The position numbers and the translations under genes were made by a program. From Nissolia schottii (lineage: Eukaryota; Streptophyta; Magnoliopsida; Fabales; Fabaceae): a stretch of DNA of 64,000 nt. The notes under the pieces were generated by a model, which was not told the DNA's origin, searched no databases, and saw only the letters and a program-made list of their open reading frames with translations. Every line of letters begins with the position of its first letter. Within the stretch, counting starts at the first letter, position 1. Below are positions 1 through 12,750 of the stretch, piece by piece. The stretch is from contig QANU01025307.1 of assembly GCA_003254905.1 (NCBI GenBank), positions 92,847-156,846 on the forward strand. Direction: 5' to 3'.

Positions 1-3000
1 CCACCCACCCTACGCCGAGGTCACTCACTCGCCCACTCCCTCCCCCAATTAAATTTCCCCCAATTTCTCTCGTAATTCTAACGGTTCCTCTTTCTATTTT
101 GTGCAGATGATATACACGGCAATCGAGGCGCTGAAGGAGAAAGAGGGTTCGAGCAAGAGGGCGATAGCCAAGTACATAGAGCAAGTGTACAAGGACCAGC
201 TCCCACCAACTCACTCGGCCTTGTTGACTCACCACCTGAATCGCCTCAAGAACAACGGCATGCTCCACATGGTCAAGAAGTCTTACATGCTCCCTAGATC
301 TGCTTCCCCCGCCTCCCTCGCCGCCGCATCCGCCGCCGCCTCAGCTCCCAGGCCCAGGGGCCGCCCCCGCAAGCCCCAGCCCCAGCCCCAGCCCATTCAG
401 ACCCAGCCTGTTCCAACTCCGCCTGCTGGAAACGTCATTGCTGCCGTCCCGCAGCAGCAGCAGCATCAGCAGCAGCAAAATGCGGAGCCCGTGTGGGCAG
501 CGCTAGGGCTTGCTGACGAGCCCTTACCCCCGGCGGGGTCTGAGGTTAAGAAGAGACCGGGCCGTCCAAAGAAGAACGGGCCTGCAGTGGAGGCGACGCC
601 TGGGCAGGTTGCTCCGGCGGTGGCGACGCCTGGGCGGAGAGGGCGTCCTCCTGGATCCAAGTCGAAGAAGCGGCCCGGACGTCCTCCGAAGCCCGGGTCT
701 GCCGCTTTTGCTGCTGCGTCGGCGTCCGGTGGGACCAAGAGGCGCCCGGGCAGGCCGCCGAAGAATCAGCAGCAGGCGACTCCTGTTGTGTTTGCCAACC
801 CTGATCCTGCTGCTGCCGTTCCCGCATTGCAGGCGCCGGGGGCTGTTCCCTCTGGCGATGTTCAGGTTGTGGCGTCTCCGAGGCCAAGGGGACGGCCGAA
901 GAGGAATGTGGCTGCGGCAGTGACGCCTATCGCTGTTGGTGTCAGCTCTGGCCGTGGCAGGGGCCGCGGGCGCGGTCGTGGACGCGGACGCGGGGCGTTG
1001 TCGGGGCAGCCCAGGAGATCCTCCACCGGAAGGCCTGTGGGCCGCCCGAAGAAGGTGATGTATTTTTCTTGTTGTATTGTGTTCTGTTTTTTTGTTCAAG
1101 ATATTGTTGTTGTGACTGTGTTAGGATTTATGAGCTATATTTGTGGTAAAGTTTTGTATTTTTAGCATATATATACACTATCAAGTTCTGTGCTAGATTG
1201 ATGGAGTGAATAGTATGTAGTTCAATATCCTCTCTGACTTTTATGAATGTTTTTTAATTTTTTGGGGAGGGGTTGGGGGCAATATTTACCTGGAATTGAA
1301 ATTGGACAGAGGGAGGATTTAATATCTGGTTTTTGCAATTAGTAACTTGAGAGAAAAATATAATGGTTTGTATATTTCTTTTTTACAAGTTATACGTTTA
1401 ATTCAATATAAATTAATCTTGGCTGTTTTAATATGGTAGATTTATGCTGCAAAAAAAAAAATAAAATTTGGAACAATTTTTGAAGATGATTTTTTAGGAC
1501 TAATGTGAGTCAGAATTTAAGATGAGTGAATTGGGCTGTCCTAAAAAGAAACTTTATGGATTAGAGAAAACGTATGCACAAGCTCTGTATCAAAATCTTT
1601 TTTTTTCTCTCCCCCAAGATGGTTTATGAAGTGGCTATTTTGTGTGCTGAGTTATAATGTTTTAATAATTTATTATTGTTATCTGTCCATGTTTTTTCTG
1701 CAAATGCTAGATTTATGAGCTTATTTGAATTAAAGTTTGTTTTTTCAGGATACATTGAATCTGTGCTTTGGATTGACTGTATAAATAGCACTTAGTATCC
1801 TATTCTCTATTAATTCTATAAATTCCGTGTTTATAAATGAATGCCTAGAATTGAAAATGAATAGGGGAGAAAGAACTTAATGTCTGGGTTTTTGTAATGA
1901 CTATCCTGAGAAAAATAAAGCGTTTGTACTTGTGTTATATTTTTTAATTTTTTTTTTCAATATTGCTGATGTCTGCAATAACTTTTGACTGTCTGAATAA
2001 AACATTCTAGCTTTACATACCAATTTCTTTATTTTTTTTCCCCGAAAAATATTGTTGTAGTTTAATTACTTTTCATTCTTTCTTTGAGTTAACTTGGATT
2101 TTGAAAGTGATAATGACTGAAAATATCTTAATAGTAATATCTGTTGAAAAGCTGTGAATTTTATGTTTAAACTTGAAGTTGACTGTGTAGGACTATTGTG
2201 ACATGCTGAATATAACATGAGTGAATTATGCAGTTTGGAAAAGGAAATTTATGAAATAGTTATGTATCAAAAGTTTAGTATGTTTTAGAATTTTTTTTTT
2301 ATTTTTTTTTCGTTTTCAAGATACTTATGAAGTTAACATTTTTGTGTTTTGAGTTGAAATGTTTGAATTACTTGATGTTTATATCTTTTGTTCCCCNTAT
2401 ATATGTTAGATTTATGAGCTTATTTGAAGTGCAGTTGTTTTTGGTTACTTTGAAATCAGTACCAGATTGTTTTTGTAAATGGTTTTTTATGTATTTTCAC
2501 TAGAAGAGTAAAAAATATTTGACCATATATTATCATATTTCTTTTGGGGAAATAATTACCTGGAATTGAAAATGAATAGGAAGGATTTAATGCCTGATTT
2601 TTGTAATAAGTAACCAGAGAGACAATTCTGAATTTCTCGGGTTAGAAATATTAATTTTAACTTTTCATTATCATTTTTTTGCCTTTTTTACTGTTGCTCA
2701 CGGTATTGTGTGTGCTATTAGTATTTGAATAAAACATTGTAGCCTTTTGCACCAAATTTATGTTTATGTTTTAACTTTTACTTAAAAAAACACTAGTTAT
2801 GGTTTTTTTTAAGTTTATATTTTGGGTAAACTTTGATTTGAAGGTTCTTTTTTTGGTAGATTGATTTGAAGTTTATAATTACTGAAAGTGTAATGTCTGT
2901 TAAAAAATTTCTGAATCTTATGTTTAAACTGCAAATTGACTCTGTAGGAGTAACGTAAACATACATAATTTAAGATGGGTAAATTATGCAGTTTGAAAAA

Positions 3001-3730
3001 AAGGAAATTTGTGGATCGTAGAAAAGTATGTCCAATTCTATATTGAAATTTAAATGGTTTAAAATTGTGTTTATTGCCATTACATTACACTTACTCAAGT
3101 TACTATTGCTGTGTAATGATTTGAAATGTTTGAATTACTTTATTATTGTTACCTGTCCTACTTTTTCTTGGCTATCTGAATTTATAGAAATTGTTCTTAT
3201 TATCATTTTTGGTGTGATAGGGAACAACTTTTGCTAGTACTTCCCAAAATGCTAGTAATGAAGATCTCAAGAGGAAACTCGAACACTTTGTAAGTTGAAA
3301 CAGTCCGTGGTTTGATTTCTCAGTTTTTGTTTTTTCATATACATATTTTTTTAAGTTGTCATTTCATTCTCCATTCATTAATTTGCAGCAATCAAAAGTC
3401 AAGGAATCTCTTGTGGTGCTTAAGCCACATTTCAACCATGAAAGTCCAGTCACTGCACTTGCCGCAATTCAAGAGTTGGAAGATCTGGGAACTATGGACC
3501 TCAATGCGCCACTAAGGGATGAAACTGTTCCACAGCAGCAGCTGCAACCACAACAGCTACCAGTTCAGCAGCAGCAGCAGCCGCAGCTGCCACAACCCCA
3601 GCAGCAGCTGCAACCCCAGCAACATATGTATCAGCAGCAATTCCCCCAGTTTAACCTGCCGCCGTACCAGCAGCAGCCCCAGCAGTTCCAGCTCCAGCCG
3701 CCGCAGCAGCATCAACTTTTCCATCCATAG
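1..3730 (+). CDS. GH1-HMGA type linker-histone/AT-hook protein (HON4/HON5-like), 5' truncated by window edge
   Basis: Chromatin protein that binds linker and AT-rich DNA in the nucleus. Exons read as 1-19 (ends HPPYAE, then GT), 107-1054, 3221-3289 and 3389-3730; all junctions are GT-AG and phase 0, giving 458 residues here, with the start lying upstream of the window. The first ~60 residues of exon 2 plus the preceding HPPYAE form an H15 (GH1) winged helix. A low-complexity tail follows with seven AT-hook cores (RPRGRPRK, KRPGRPKK, RRGRPPG, KRPGRPPK, RRPGRPPK, RPRGRPKR, GRPVGRPKK) and a long Gly-Arg run. Exons 3-4 carry the conserved segment around HFNHESPVTALAAIQELE seen at the C-end of Arabidopsis HON4/HON5, then a Gln/Pro-rich end. 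The domain order makes the family call firm; the precise orthologue is inferred. Intron 2 is 2.2 kb, AT-rich, and holds the undetermined base at 2397. Confidence 0.9.
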
Positions 3731-6700
3731 GGGGATCGGGTTACATGATCTTCGATTTGACTATGGAGCTAGGAAGGATTTACATGGTCCTTGATTTGAT
3801 TATGAACAACTTGTACAAGTGTTTTTAACAATGCACATTGAGGTAATAGATCTGTCAAGCGAGTAGGAGAAGTAGCAGAACTGATTTTTCATGTTGTTGT
3901 GCACCATTTTAGATTGACCCCCTGAAGTTAATATCTAGATTTTAGAGTACTGATGATTCTGTTGTTTATTCAGGTAATATTTGTTTTACTTTGAAAAGTT
4001 ATTGTAGTCAAATTGTTGTCATGTTGGGTCCCATTTAAAGCTTTTATTCTACCTTTATATATCTCTCACTCTTGTTTTGTTTGAGGCTCTTAAAGCCTTT
4101 TAGTTCTTTTGTTATTAGTATTCTTTTATATGATTGACACTGCAAAATTTCGAGATTGGTGAACTTACTGAAAAATATGCTTGTCTGAAGTCTCAATTTG
4201 CAGCAAAGTTGAGGTTGCTTTTTATTTTTATAATCAAACTCAATGGAAGATGTTAGTTTAATGAAGGCTGTCGCCTAGGTAATGCAAAATTGCAAGCATT
4301 CCAATTGCTAATTCCAACATTAGCAAAGTTTCAACTTATATATATTGCAAGGTTTTAACTTGTTTTGTTAGTTATTTTATTTTAATTTTTAGATTGTGAT
4401 TTGGTGGTTGATGTGGAGTTCATTATGTAGGTTCCCATTTTTTTATACTTTCTTAAGTGCTTTTGCTCCACCTTATCCTGTACAATCAACGTTGAGAGTT
4501 CAAACGATAGAGAAGAAACTTTCCTTAGTTTTTTTTACTAGGTAAACCAAACCAAGCTCTCTTTCCACTTCAGTTTTTGGGGTCAATACAATGTTTTAAG
4601 TATATATATATATATATATATTGGTCAATATGTTTCATTCATAGCTAGTGTTTAATATGGTTCTGTTCAGCAGTTTCTGTCCTAACTACAAGCCTAATAG
4701 AACCGTTTTGGCGGGAATTGGATCAACCCATTACAAAGTTAAGCATGTCCTTTATTCTTGAAGGCTGTTAAACTTTTGTTTTTCTTGTCTTAGTGGTGAT
4801 GGAAACGGGGTTTCAATTGACGTATAGAACCCAGATGGTTGGTTCGCCATGGAGTTTGGGTATCTGTTGTTGCGTTTCACTTGAGGCTCAAGTATTTTCA
4901 GAGAATGATAAAATGTGTCGTCCTTGTTAGACTATTATTAATCAAACAAGGCAATGGGCATAGGCCTAAACTTTGCACAAATAAGAGGGCTCAACCTCTC
5001 GTAATAAGTCATCTCAATTGGATTTTTTAGTTGACAAAGTATAATCTTTTATCATTAATTTCTTTATAATGGTATATATGAGTCGCATCTCTTCAATTAA
5101 TGATGAGAAATTACCATTTATCTTATCAATTGAAAAATTCAATTAGGAGGATCTATTTTCGTAAAATGATGATAACTAGCAGATCTGCTGGGAAAGCATC
5201 TAGGTTTTGCTGGCATTTTCATTTATAGTTTAACAAATAGGGACTCATTGGGTAGGAATAGGATTAGTATGTTAATAAGGGGGAGCTTGGTCTAATAATG
5301 ATATTGGAGAGGCCGAGCAAGCTGATAACAACTCAAACTTATAAAATGGCAACTTTGATGATACTCTCCCCAAAATAAACAAGTCCTTGGCTACTAGCGC
5401 TAAAGCAACAACGAAGGCAATGAGAGAAGCTGAGTTTTTCTCGATTAGCTGAGAATTAGTTGCTTAAGTGGCATTTCTCTTGGTTTTATGCTAAGAAATA
5501 AGTTCAAAGAGTTATGTTTAATTTTTTTGAAAGACATATAATCCGTCTGACAATTTCATTATCTGTGTTTAAAAAAAAAATGGTTGGTGTAAATTACATA
5601 TTCATTGTTTTTTTTTCCCCTTAATGGGTCAAAGCCCAATTTAAAAGGGGGGAAGAAAAGTGGGTATGATCAAGAGGATTATTATGTAGGCCTCATGAGC
5701 CCAAGCCAACTAAACACTGGGTTCAGACCATTTCTTTGGCAAGTTAACCAGACACACGAGTAGAGAGCACACTAGTAGAAATTACCTGAGAATGATAGAG
5801 AGCATTTAGATTACATTTAGCTATTGATACAAGACATAAATATAGATACAGAAATGCAAAATTCTGTTTGGTTATGAAAAGTGAAAATATGTATAAAAAC
5901 TTGTGTCTTAAAACAAAAATTATTGTATTTTACCTCCATTTTGCTGGAATATGAAGACAAGGATAGAGATCGAGTTTTAATAAAATTATGAATGAATTAG
6001 GATGAGAAGGAGACGAAAATGGTATTTTAACTCATTTATATTATTGTTATATTTTATCACTATAAAATTAAACATGATACAGATACAATAAATTGTATTT
6101 AGTATATTATTGCCAAATAAAATACAAAACTAAACTTTCAGTCCTATATTTTATGATTGTGGTCCCGTAGTTACATGTAATTGATAGAAAGAACACACAC
6201 TCCCTTAATTCCCCGATCTAGTAAAGAGAAAATTTTCTCATCCTATATTCTCGCTCCATTATCATCCAATGAAATATGTCTTGACCTTGTGGGATGACCA
6301 CATTAAACTTTTACGAATTAAAACACATATGGAAGGAACATATTCTATGTACAAAGGTGCCAATGGAAAGAAGAAACTTCTATACGAAAGGTGAAGTTTC
6401 TATTTTTTTTAAATATTTTTAAAAGAATTATTTCTCAATAAAAAAATATAATTCAATTTTGGTCAAATGTTCTATAGACAATTGTTAATACTACTATTAC
6501 TCTTAATATTCTTCTAAAATCTCTATTTAATAGTTTTTTAAACTGTGATTTTTAATCAATTTTTAATTGAATGTATCATCTTATTCTTATTACAATTTTT
6601 AAATACCAATTTTATTGTTTAATTAAACATATTAATTATATTAAGTTATTATAATAAATGATAAAATTATAAAATTAGATTATAAGTCAATCATTTCCTT

Positions 6701-7465
6701 CCTCTTAATTATATATAAACTCATGAATAAATATAAAACCTTTTAAACTTTCTCATTCTATCACATTTCCTTCTCCCTTAAACCCCCTTATGTTTTTCCT
6801 TCACTTTTCCTCTAAACTCGTGAATATAATCCTAAAGAAATTGATTATGAGAACAAAAATGTTAAATTTCAAGTTTTTAATACATTGAATGTTATTAAAT
6901 ATGTATAAATATTAATTTTTTAATAAAATATTTACCTATTTAATTTATTAATAACTGCTCTAAGAGCACTTGTTGACTTTGTTGTTGTTAACCATAACCT
7001 ATATATTTAGAATTATTTAGAAATTGAACTAAAAACATTCCTAGTTAGAGATAAAAAAGTAGTACTATACGTATATAAAAGTTTGATAAAGAATTGTAAG
7101 GCTTTACTTCAAAATTTTCAAAGGCCTAGGGCAAACCCTAGGCCCAAGGGGGAGTTTGGAAATAGTTTTCAACTAGTAATAAAATGCGCTTCAATTAGAA
7201 CTTTTCTATCTGCGTGATGTGAAATTTTAAATATATAAAGATTCTAAAACTTTGACACACATTTTAACTCATAACAAAGAAATGGATAAACACTCTATAC
7301 TAAATCCCTAAGGAACTTGCTATTTGAAATGTAAATAATCAGGATAAGAGAAAGAAAAAAAACAAAATAAAGATCACAGAGCAATCACACCTTGAATGAG
7401 TTTATTCAATTTCTTGATGCAACAAACAAAACAAATCACTCACCTTGCACACTTAATGCTTTAAG
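3731..7465. other. Gene-free AT-rich intergenic stretch
   Basis: This begins with the 3' UTR of the HON-like gene. No open frame here has domain-like composition or plausible splice partners. It contains a (TA)10 microsatellite at 4601-4620 and several poly-A/poly-T tracts. The part from about 5780 to 7010 is very AT-rich and looks like decayed transposon sequence, but I could not find paired termini. Confidence 0.6.
4601..4620. repeat. (TA)10 microsatellite
   Basis: Ten uninterrupted TA units downstream of the HON-like gene. Confidence 0.95.
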
Positions 7466-8302
7466 TAAGGGTGGGAACAAGTCAGATTGCCTGACTGTTT
7501 ATGAAAAAGGTCAGATCAAACCCTTTTATAATAGGTCAACCTGCTTATAAATATATTTAAATGATTTTTACTAAAAAAAAAAGCTAAACATACATTACCT
7601 TAAACTGAAGATAGTCGACATATCATGACAATGCCTTAATCACTAGGCTAATATCATTTTTTGTGATATTTTATGCAAACATATTTATTAATTAATATAA
7701 TTTTATTGTTTTAATTATTATTTTTAGAAACCCTAAATTAAAGAACTCTATCTCTCTTTTATTTCTTATTCTCACATTAAAAGATGAAAAATTACAATTC
7801 AATCATACATGCTTGCTCATGTGTAAGGGTGAATAAACAAACCAAATATGGTTGCTCGTCTTGTTTGTGTATGTTTTATTTAATTATTTGTGATAGACTA
7901 ATGTGTTTAGATGTTTCATTATTGGAAGTTTAAATTTATGTTGTTGAGGATATAACCTTTATCTTGGTCTATGGAGTTGCAATTTGGATTTGTGTATGAA
8001 TTTTTGTTTAAATATTAGATTATTGTTGCAATTTAGATTTTTGTTGATCTATTAGATTCTCGATCTATGAATGCTGAAGTTTTATATATTAAACAAGTCA
8101 TAGTAATAGACCATGATAAACAGGTTAGGTAACATGTTTTTGGTAAAAAAAATATATATGTAGGCAAGCTTACCAAGCTCCAGGTCAGGCCTCCCAAACA
8201 AATCAGGCTAAGCTAAAAAAAAGCCTTTAACAAGCCAAGACAAAAAATTAATGAGTCAAACTCATCTTGTTAAGAATCTGGCCTAGCCTGTTCTTATCCC
8301 TA
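7466..8302. mobile_element. Probable non-autonomous hAT-type element, ~840 bp
   Basis: The left end begins TAAGGGTGGGAACAAGTCAG and the right end, reverse-complemented, begins TTAGGGATAAGAACAGGC, forming imperfect terminal inverted repeats of about 20 bp. Both ends are rich in reversed-polarity blocks (caggtcaggcctcc, aggcctag-like words), as is common in plant hAT-derived elements. The 8-bp flanks (gctttaag and attttaaa) share only about five positions, so the target duplication is weak or decayed. There is no transposase frame inside. An old, immobile copy. Confidence 0.5.
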
Positions 8303-9658
8303 ATTTTAAAAACTAAAATAAACATTATTTCTTATTCTATGAATTTCCCCATGATACTAGATTTGAATATAAGCATGGCTTATATATTTTTTTATGAATC
8401 ATGATTAACCACATGGATTATATATGCTTAGGTGAAGATTTTGAAGTTGAATACATGAGAGCCAAATTCCTCCTATATATTCTTTTTGTAATATTTGGAT
8501 GGATGGTCACGTAATGTCTTGCTGTAGAGGAGAAAGAAATTATCAAAGGTGGAACTTTATATTGGGTTGTTAATTAACGGCATAAATCCCTACCACAAAA
8601 AAAAAAATTGAACACATAATGGAGAAAAATTATAGAATTTAATTTTTATTTACTAATGTCACTCAATTAAATCATTTGATATACATGATTTTTAAAAGAA
8701 TGAGAGAAAATGTCAACCATTTATATTAATGTGAAAAAAATGAATTGATTGACAATGTAATTTTCTTTTTACACTATCAGTAAATACAAATTAAACTCAA
8801 AATTATATTCTTTCAACTTATTCCACTGAAAATAGAAAGCAAAAAAGAGAAAGATTTGGATAACCATATCCATGTAGGCAATAGCAGTTAGCAACCCAAT
8901 ATTTTTATATGTGTGTGTCCTTTTTTTTTTGTGCAACTCATATATTTAAACATTGTTTGAAATTCAACCCAAAATAAATAAATAAAATTTCTGGAATTGC
9001 TGCAAGAGTAGACGTTAACATGTTGCTAGGTTTGACTTTTCTGGAATTCTAAATGTTCTAATTGGATACCATAGAGGCATAGACAAGCAAAATGAAAAAC
9101 AAAACCTTTAAATAAAAAAAAATTGATTATCTTTTGGAAAAAAATTGGCAGACATCTTTTCTCCACGTCATCAGCGTTGATTTGGACCTCATATTCAAAT
9201 TAAATAAGTATTTTGGTAAAATAATTAATTGAATTAGGGAATCATAAGAAAGACACTTAGACAAGCCACACCCTTTATGTGTATCGGTGTTTTCCATCTC
9301 AGCCTGATTTTAGATAAAAAGAAGTCATTGTCCCAAACCCAAAATTGGTTGTCATCAAGAATTTGAGGTGATAAGTTTTAGAGATAATTAATTTTGAGTG
9401 AACCAGAACAAGTAAACCTTTTGAAAAGGCTGTGAATTGGGTCCCTTTCATTTTGATAAAATTATAACAATAATAGGATGTGGGCAACAATTAGAAGTCA
9501 TTGTCACTTCATCATGAGGGAAGTCTTACAGGGCTTTAGATGCAGACGTGCCAAGCCATGTCCAATAAATTATTTTAGATAAAACACTAAATATGATCCC
9601 TCTCCATTTTCACGGTACCAAACTAGTTCTTTATCATTTAAAAGTTTAATATTAGTTC
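8303..9658. other. Gene-free AT-rich stretch
   Basis: Low-complexity AT-rich DNA with short poly-A runs. The only frame above 60 codons (minus strand near 9300-9490) has no recognisable domain. The last ~70 bp, together with sequence after 10046, looks like one older repeat later split by the hAT insertion described next. Confidence 0.5.
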
Positions 9659-9666
9659 CTCATCAT

Positions 9667-10038
9667 TAGGGGCGTCAAAACGGGCGAGTCCGGCCCGTTT
9701 AGGCCCGCTGTCGGACTAACAGTATGCATATTTTTCAAGTCCGACTCATTTATGGTCGGTCTGCGGGCCTAAACGGGGGCCGCCTGCCAGTCCATTTATT
9801 TTTAAAATAATATTAAAAAATTTAAAAAATTCAAAAAATTCAAAAAAGTTATTTAAAAATTATTTTTAAAAAATTAACGGGTAAACGGGCCAGCCCGTGG
9901 GCCAAACGGGCTGGGCCTAAACAGGTCGGACCAATTTTTTTTCAAATTTTCGCGTAGCTATTTTTTACATGTAAAGTCTGTCCATTTAACTGGGTAAACG
10001 GGCCGAATAAACGGGTCGGGCCCATTTTGACAGCCCTA
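9667..10038. mobile_element. Non-autonomous hAT element (372 bp) with perfect 8-bp target duplication
   Basis: Left terminus TAGGGGCGTCAAAACGGGC; right terminus reverse-complemented reads TAGGGCTGTCAAAATGGGCC, so the inverted repeats match over about 18 bp. It is flanked by the perfect direct repeat CTCATCAT at 9659-9666 and 10039-10046. An 8-bp duplication is the hAT hallmark. The interior has repeated, mutually inverted GGCCCGTTTAGGCCC / GGGCCTAAACGGGC words around an AT-rich core, and no coding capacity. A shorter relative with the same termini lies at 49912-50106. Confidence 0.88.
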
Positions 10039-10046
10039 CTCATCAT

Positions 10047-12103
10047 ATAAAAAGGGAATATGTTAGTTTTTTAATTAACTAGCTGTTTTTTTATTTGATT
10101 GACACGTAATTTAATTCGTTGTGCTAACTCCGTTAAATCTAAGTTTGTCAAAAATGATATTTCAAGTAAAATTGTTAGAATTACGGAAAAAGGAACATGT
10201 AAAAATGAAACCTAAAGTCATACATTTTATGTATTATTAAAAAAATATTATTTAAAAAAATTTATATCCTGTACAAATATAGTTTATACATTGTAATATA
10301 TAAAATCCTAATTAAAATTCAAATGATAACATCTAACTCAACATTTTTATATAAGTAATTATCAATCTCCCATAATAATGACCAAAATACATGTCATACT
10401 CATTACTCATTATTAGTCTAACTAAAAAGCACCAGCACAGACACAAACATGGGAGACGATATAACGACACTTATTTTAAAATTTTCCAAAGACATGGACA
10501 CTTCATATATTGGTATAAATTTGAATATTTAAAATAATATCCTAATATTTTCATTGAAATTAAATCCCTAATTTTTAATACTTTTTAAATTTCTTTCAAA
10601 ATAAATGAAATATTCCAGATATTTTCATCGATACTTGCTAATTTTTTAAGGGTCCATATTATTATAAATTATTTAGTATTTAAAATATTTTTTGCTCGGA
10701 CACATTACAAATACGACTCAAAAAACTTTTAAATATAACTCAGACATGTTTGGATGCGGCTAATCATGAATTTTTTATTTGGACACGTGTGATATGTGTT
10801 TCAGATAAGTGTCTTCGTGTGTCAATGTTTACGGTGCGTCGAACACAGAGACATGACAGTTCACGAAGTTTCCGTTCTTTCTATGTTACTAACTAGTACT
10901 ACTAACCAACATCCAAAAAAAAAATTTAACAAGTTCATCTAATGAGTTTGTTAGTCATATTCATTATAGGACACAACAAAACAAACACTAAAATAAAACA
11001 TTTAAAAGAAATTATTTGTTATCATTAATACATCATTCTTAGTTTCACTTCTATCATAATTTGTATCCTTATCTTGTCTTCCATCATCTTCGTCATTAAG
11101 AGAAAAAAATATTATCTTGTTCCCCTCCTCCAATTTCATCTTCATTATGATCATCAAAATCATCATTTATTTCTAAGTTATCGTAAACTAGTTACTAGTG
11201 GATGAGGAATGTGTATTATTGTCCAGAGATCTAAAAGCTAAACAGGCTCAAACATGATGGCTAACAAAAATTCAAAAATTCACTTATAGTTAAAAACGTG
11301 GTTATTAGCTAAAAACTTGTGTTTTTAACATTTAAATGCGATTTTACATTTTTACCTAAATTCGTTCTTAAGTGTACCAACACGTTTTATTGCCATAAAA
11401 GCGTAAAAATGTGCGCTTTTAAGTTCTAAAACATGTTTTTGACAACCATAAAATGAGTTTTGCTGTGCACACGTGTTTGCTTGTGCACTATCTATGTCTT
11501 TGCGTGCCTGCAGTCTGTGATCTTCATTTTCTATGTCTAGTAAAATTTTGAGTTAGGTTTGCAAAAAAAAGACACGTTTTATATCACAGTAGAGTTAATT
11601 GAGATAGTTCAATGAATTAATAATTTACAAGTAAATTTTGATTAAGTCAAAAAACAATGAGTTAATGAGAGGATTGTCAGATTTTTATTTTATTTTATTT
11701 TATATGGTGATAAACTAATAATGGACTTTTAAATGGTGATAGAATCCTCCAAAAAAAAAAAAAATTAAAGAGGGACTAATTGGGCATTCTCTGGTTATTT
11801 TATTTCTCTAGTTAGTTCACTTTTTTTTTTTGCCCTTTTGCTGTAGGTTTGAGCTAAATATTTTCTTTGCTCTCCCTTGTTGAGTGATTCTGGTCAAATG
11901 TTAAAATATTAGACTTAGTTAATTAGTATTAGTTGATGCAATTTTCTTTTTAGTACATATAATTTGATAATCTGAGGTTAGGGATTTTGATTCAGCTTTA
12001 TGGATTTATACGTATATCTTTGATTGATCAAAGAATATAACTAGTATTCTAGCTACAATAACTAGAAACAGACTCCTTCCTCTATAGCTTTTCTAAATTG
12101 AAA
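10047..12103. other. Gene-free AT-rich stretch with decayed repeat words
   Basis: No credible gene. The stretch 10430-10870 has recurring acac/gacatg/ggacac words (for example gacatggacacttc, ggacacgtgtga), typical of a dispersed plant repeat, but no termini were found. The rest is AT-rich with homopolymer tracts. Confidence 0.5.
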
Positions 12104-12750
12104 CTTTATAATATATAAGAAAAATTCTCAAAATAAAACATACAAAATAACACATTTGTCATTATAAAGGGAATCGACTCTCTTGTTACTCAAATTTTAT
12201 TTATTTTTATTTAAAAATCAGAAGTCAATTTAAATTGACTTTTGTTGAGTCTATTTAAATCGACTTTTGTGCATTGTGTCTAAAATTAGATCTATAAATA
12301 AAGGTGTATGCTCATTTGTGATGTGTACTTAGATTTAGATTTTTTAGAATCAATAAAAATCAAAATTAGTAATTATCGATAATTAGTAGTTGATTTTGCA
12401 GATTTCTAACAACCTAAACGAGTACACACTACAAATGAGCATGCATATCTATTTATGGATCAGATTTTAAACATAGTACACATATGTCGATTTAAATAGA
12501 CTTCAACAAAAGTTGATTTAAATTGACTTCTAATTTTTTTTTAAAAAATTCAAATTCAATTTAAATCGTCTTTCAATTAAAAAATAAAAAATAAAATAAA
12601 ATTTGAGTGACAAGGGAGTTGATTTAAATTAGCTCTCTTTATAATAAAAATAATTTATTTTAAGAATAATTTTATAATTGATTCATTTAAGGAATGTGTT
12701 ATTTTGTATGATTTATTTTGAGAATTTTTCCTTATATATTAAGTTAAAAC
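12104..12750. repeat. Fold-back inverted repeat, ~650 bp
   Basis: The left arm (12104-12328) and right arm (12422-12750) are reverse complements along most of their length. For example, the left arm holds aaaacatacaaaataacac while the right arm holds gtgttattttgtatgattta. Near the loop, the left arm's tgctcatttgtgatgtgtac matches the right arm's gtacacactacaaatgagca. The right arm carries about 100 bp of extra insertions. The loop is ~93 bp. There is no coding capacity. It resembles a long-arm MITE; no target duplication could be assigned. Confidence 0.75.

Noticed and set aside
466-1099. Long minus-strand and alternate-frame open frames over HON-like exon 2
   Set aside because: They are products of the GC-rich AT-hook coding sequence; Arg/Pro/Ser-rich, without domains, and opposite a well-supported exon.
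5780-7010. Possible MITEs in AT-rich DNA (words like gtttggttatg and gccaaataaaatac; gctctaagagcac near 6957)
   Set aside because: No convincing terminal inverted repeats or target duplications could be paired.
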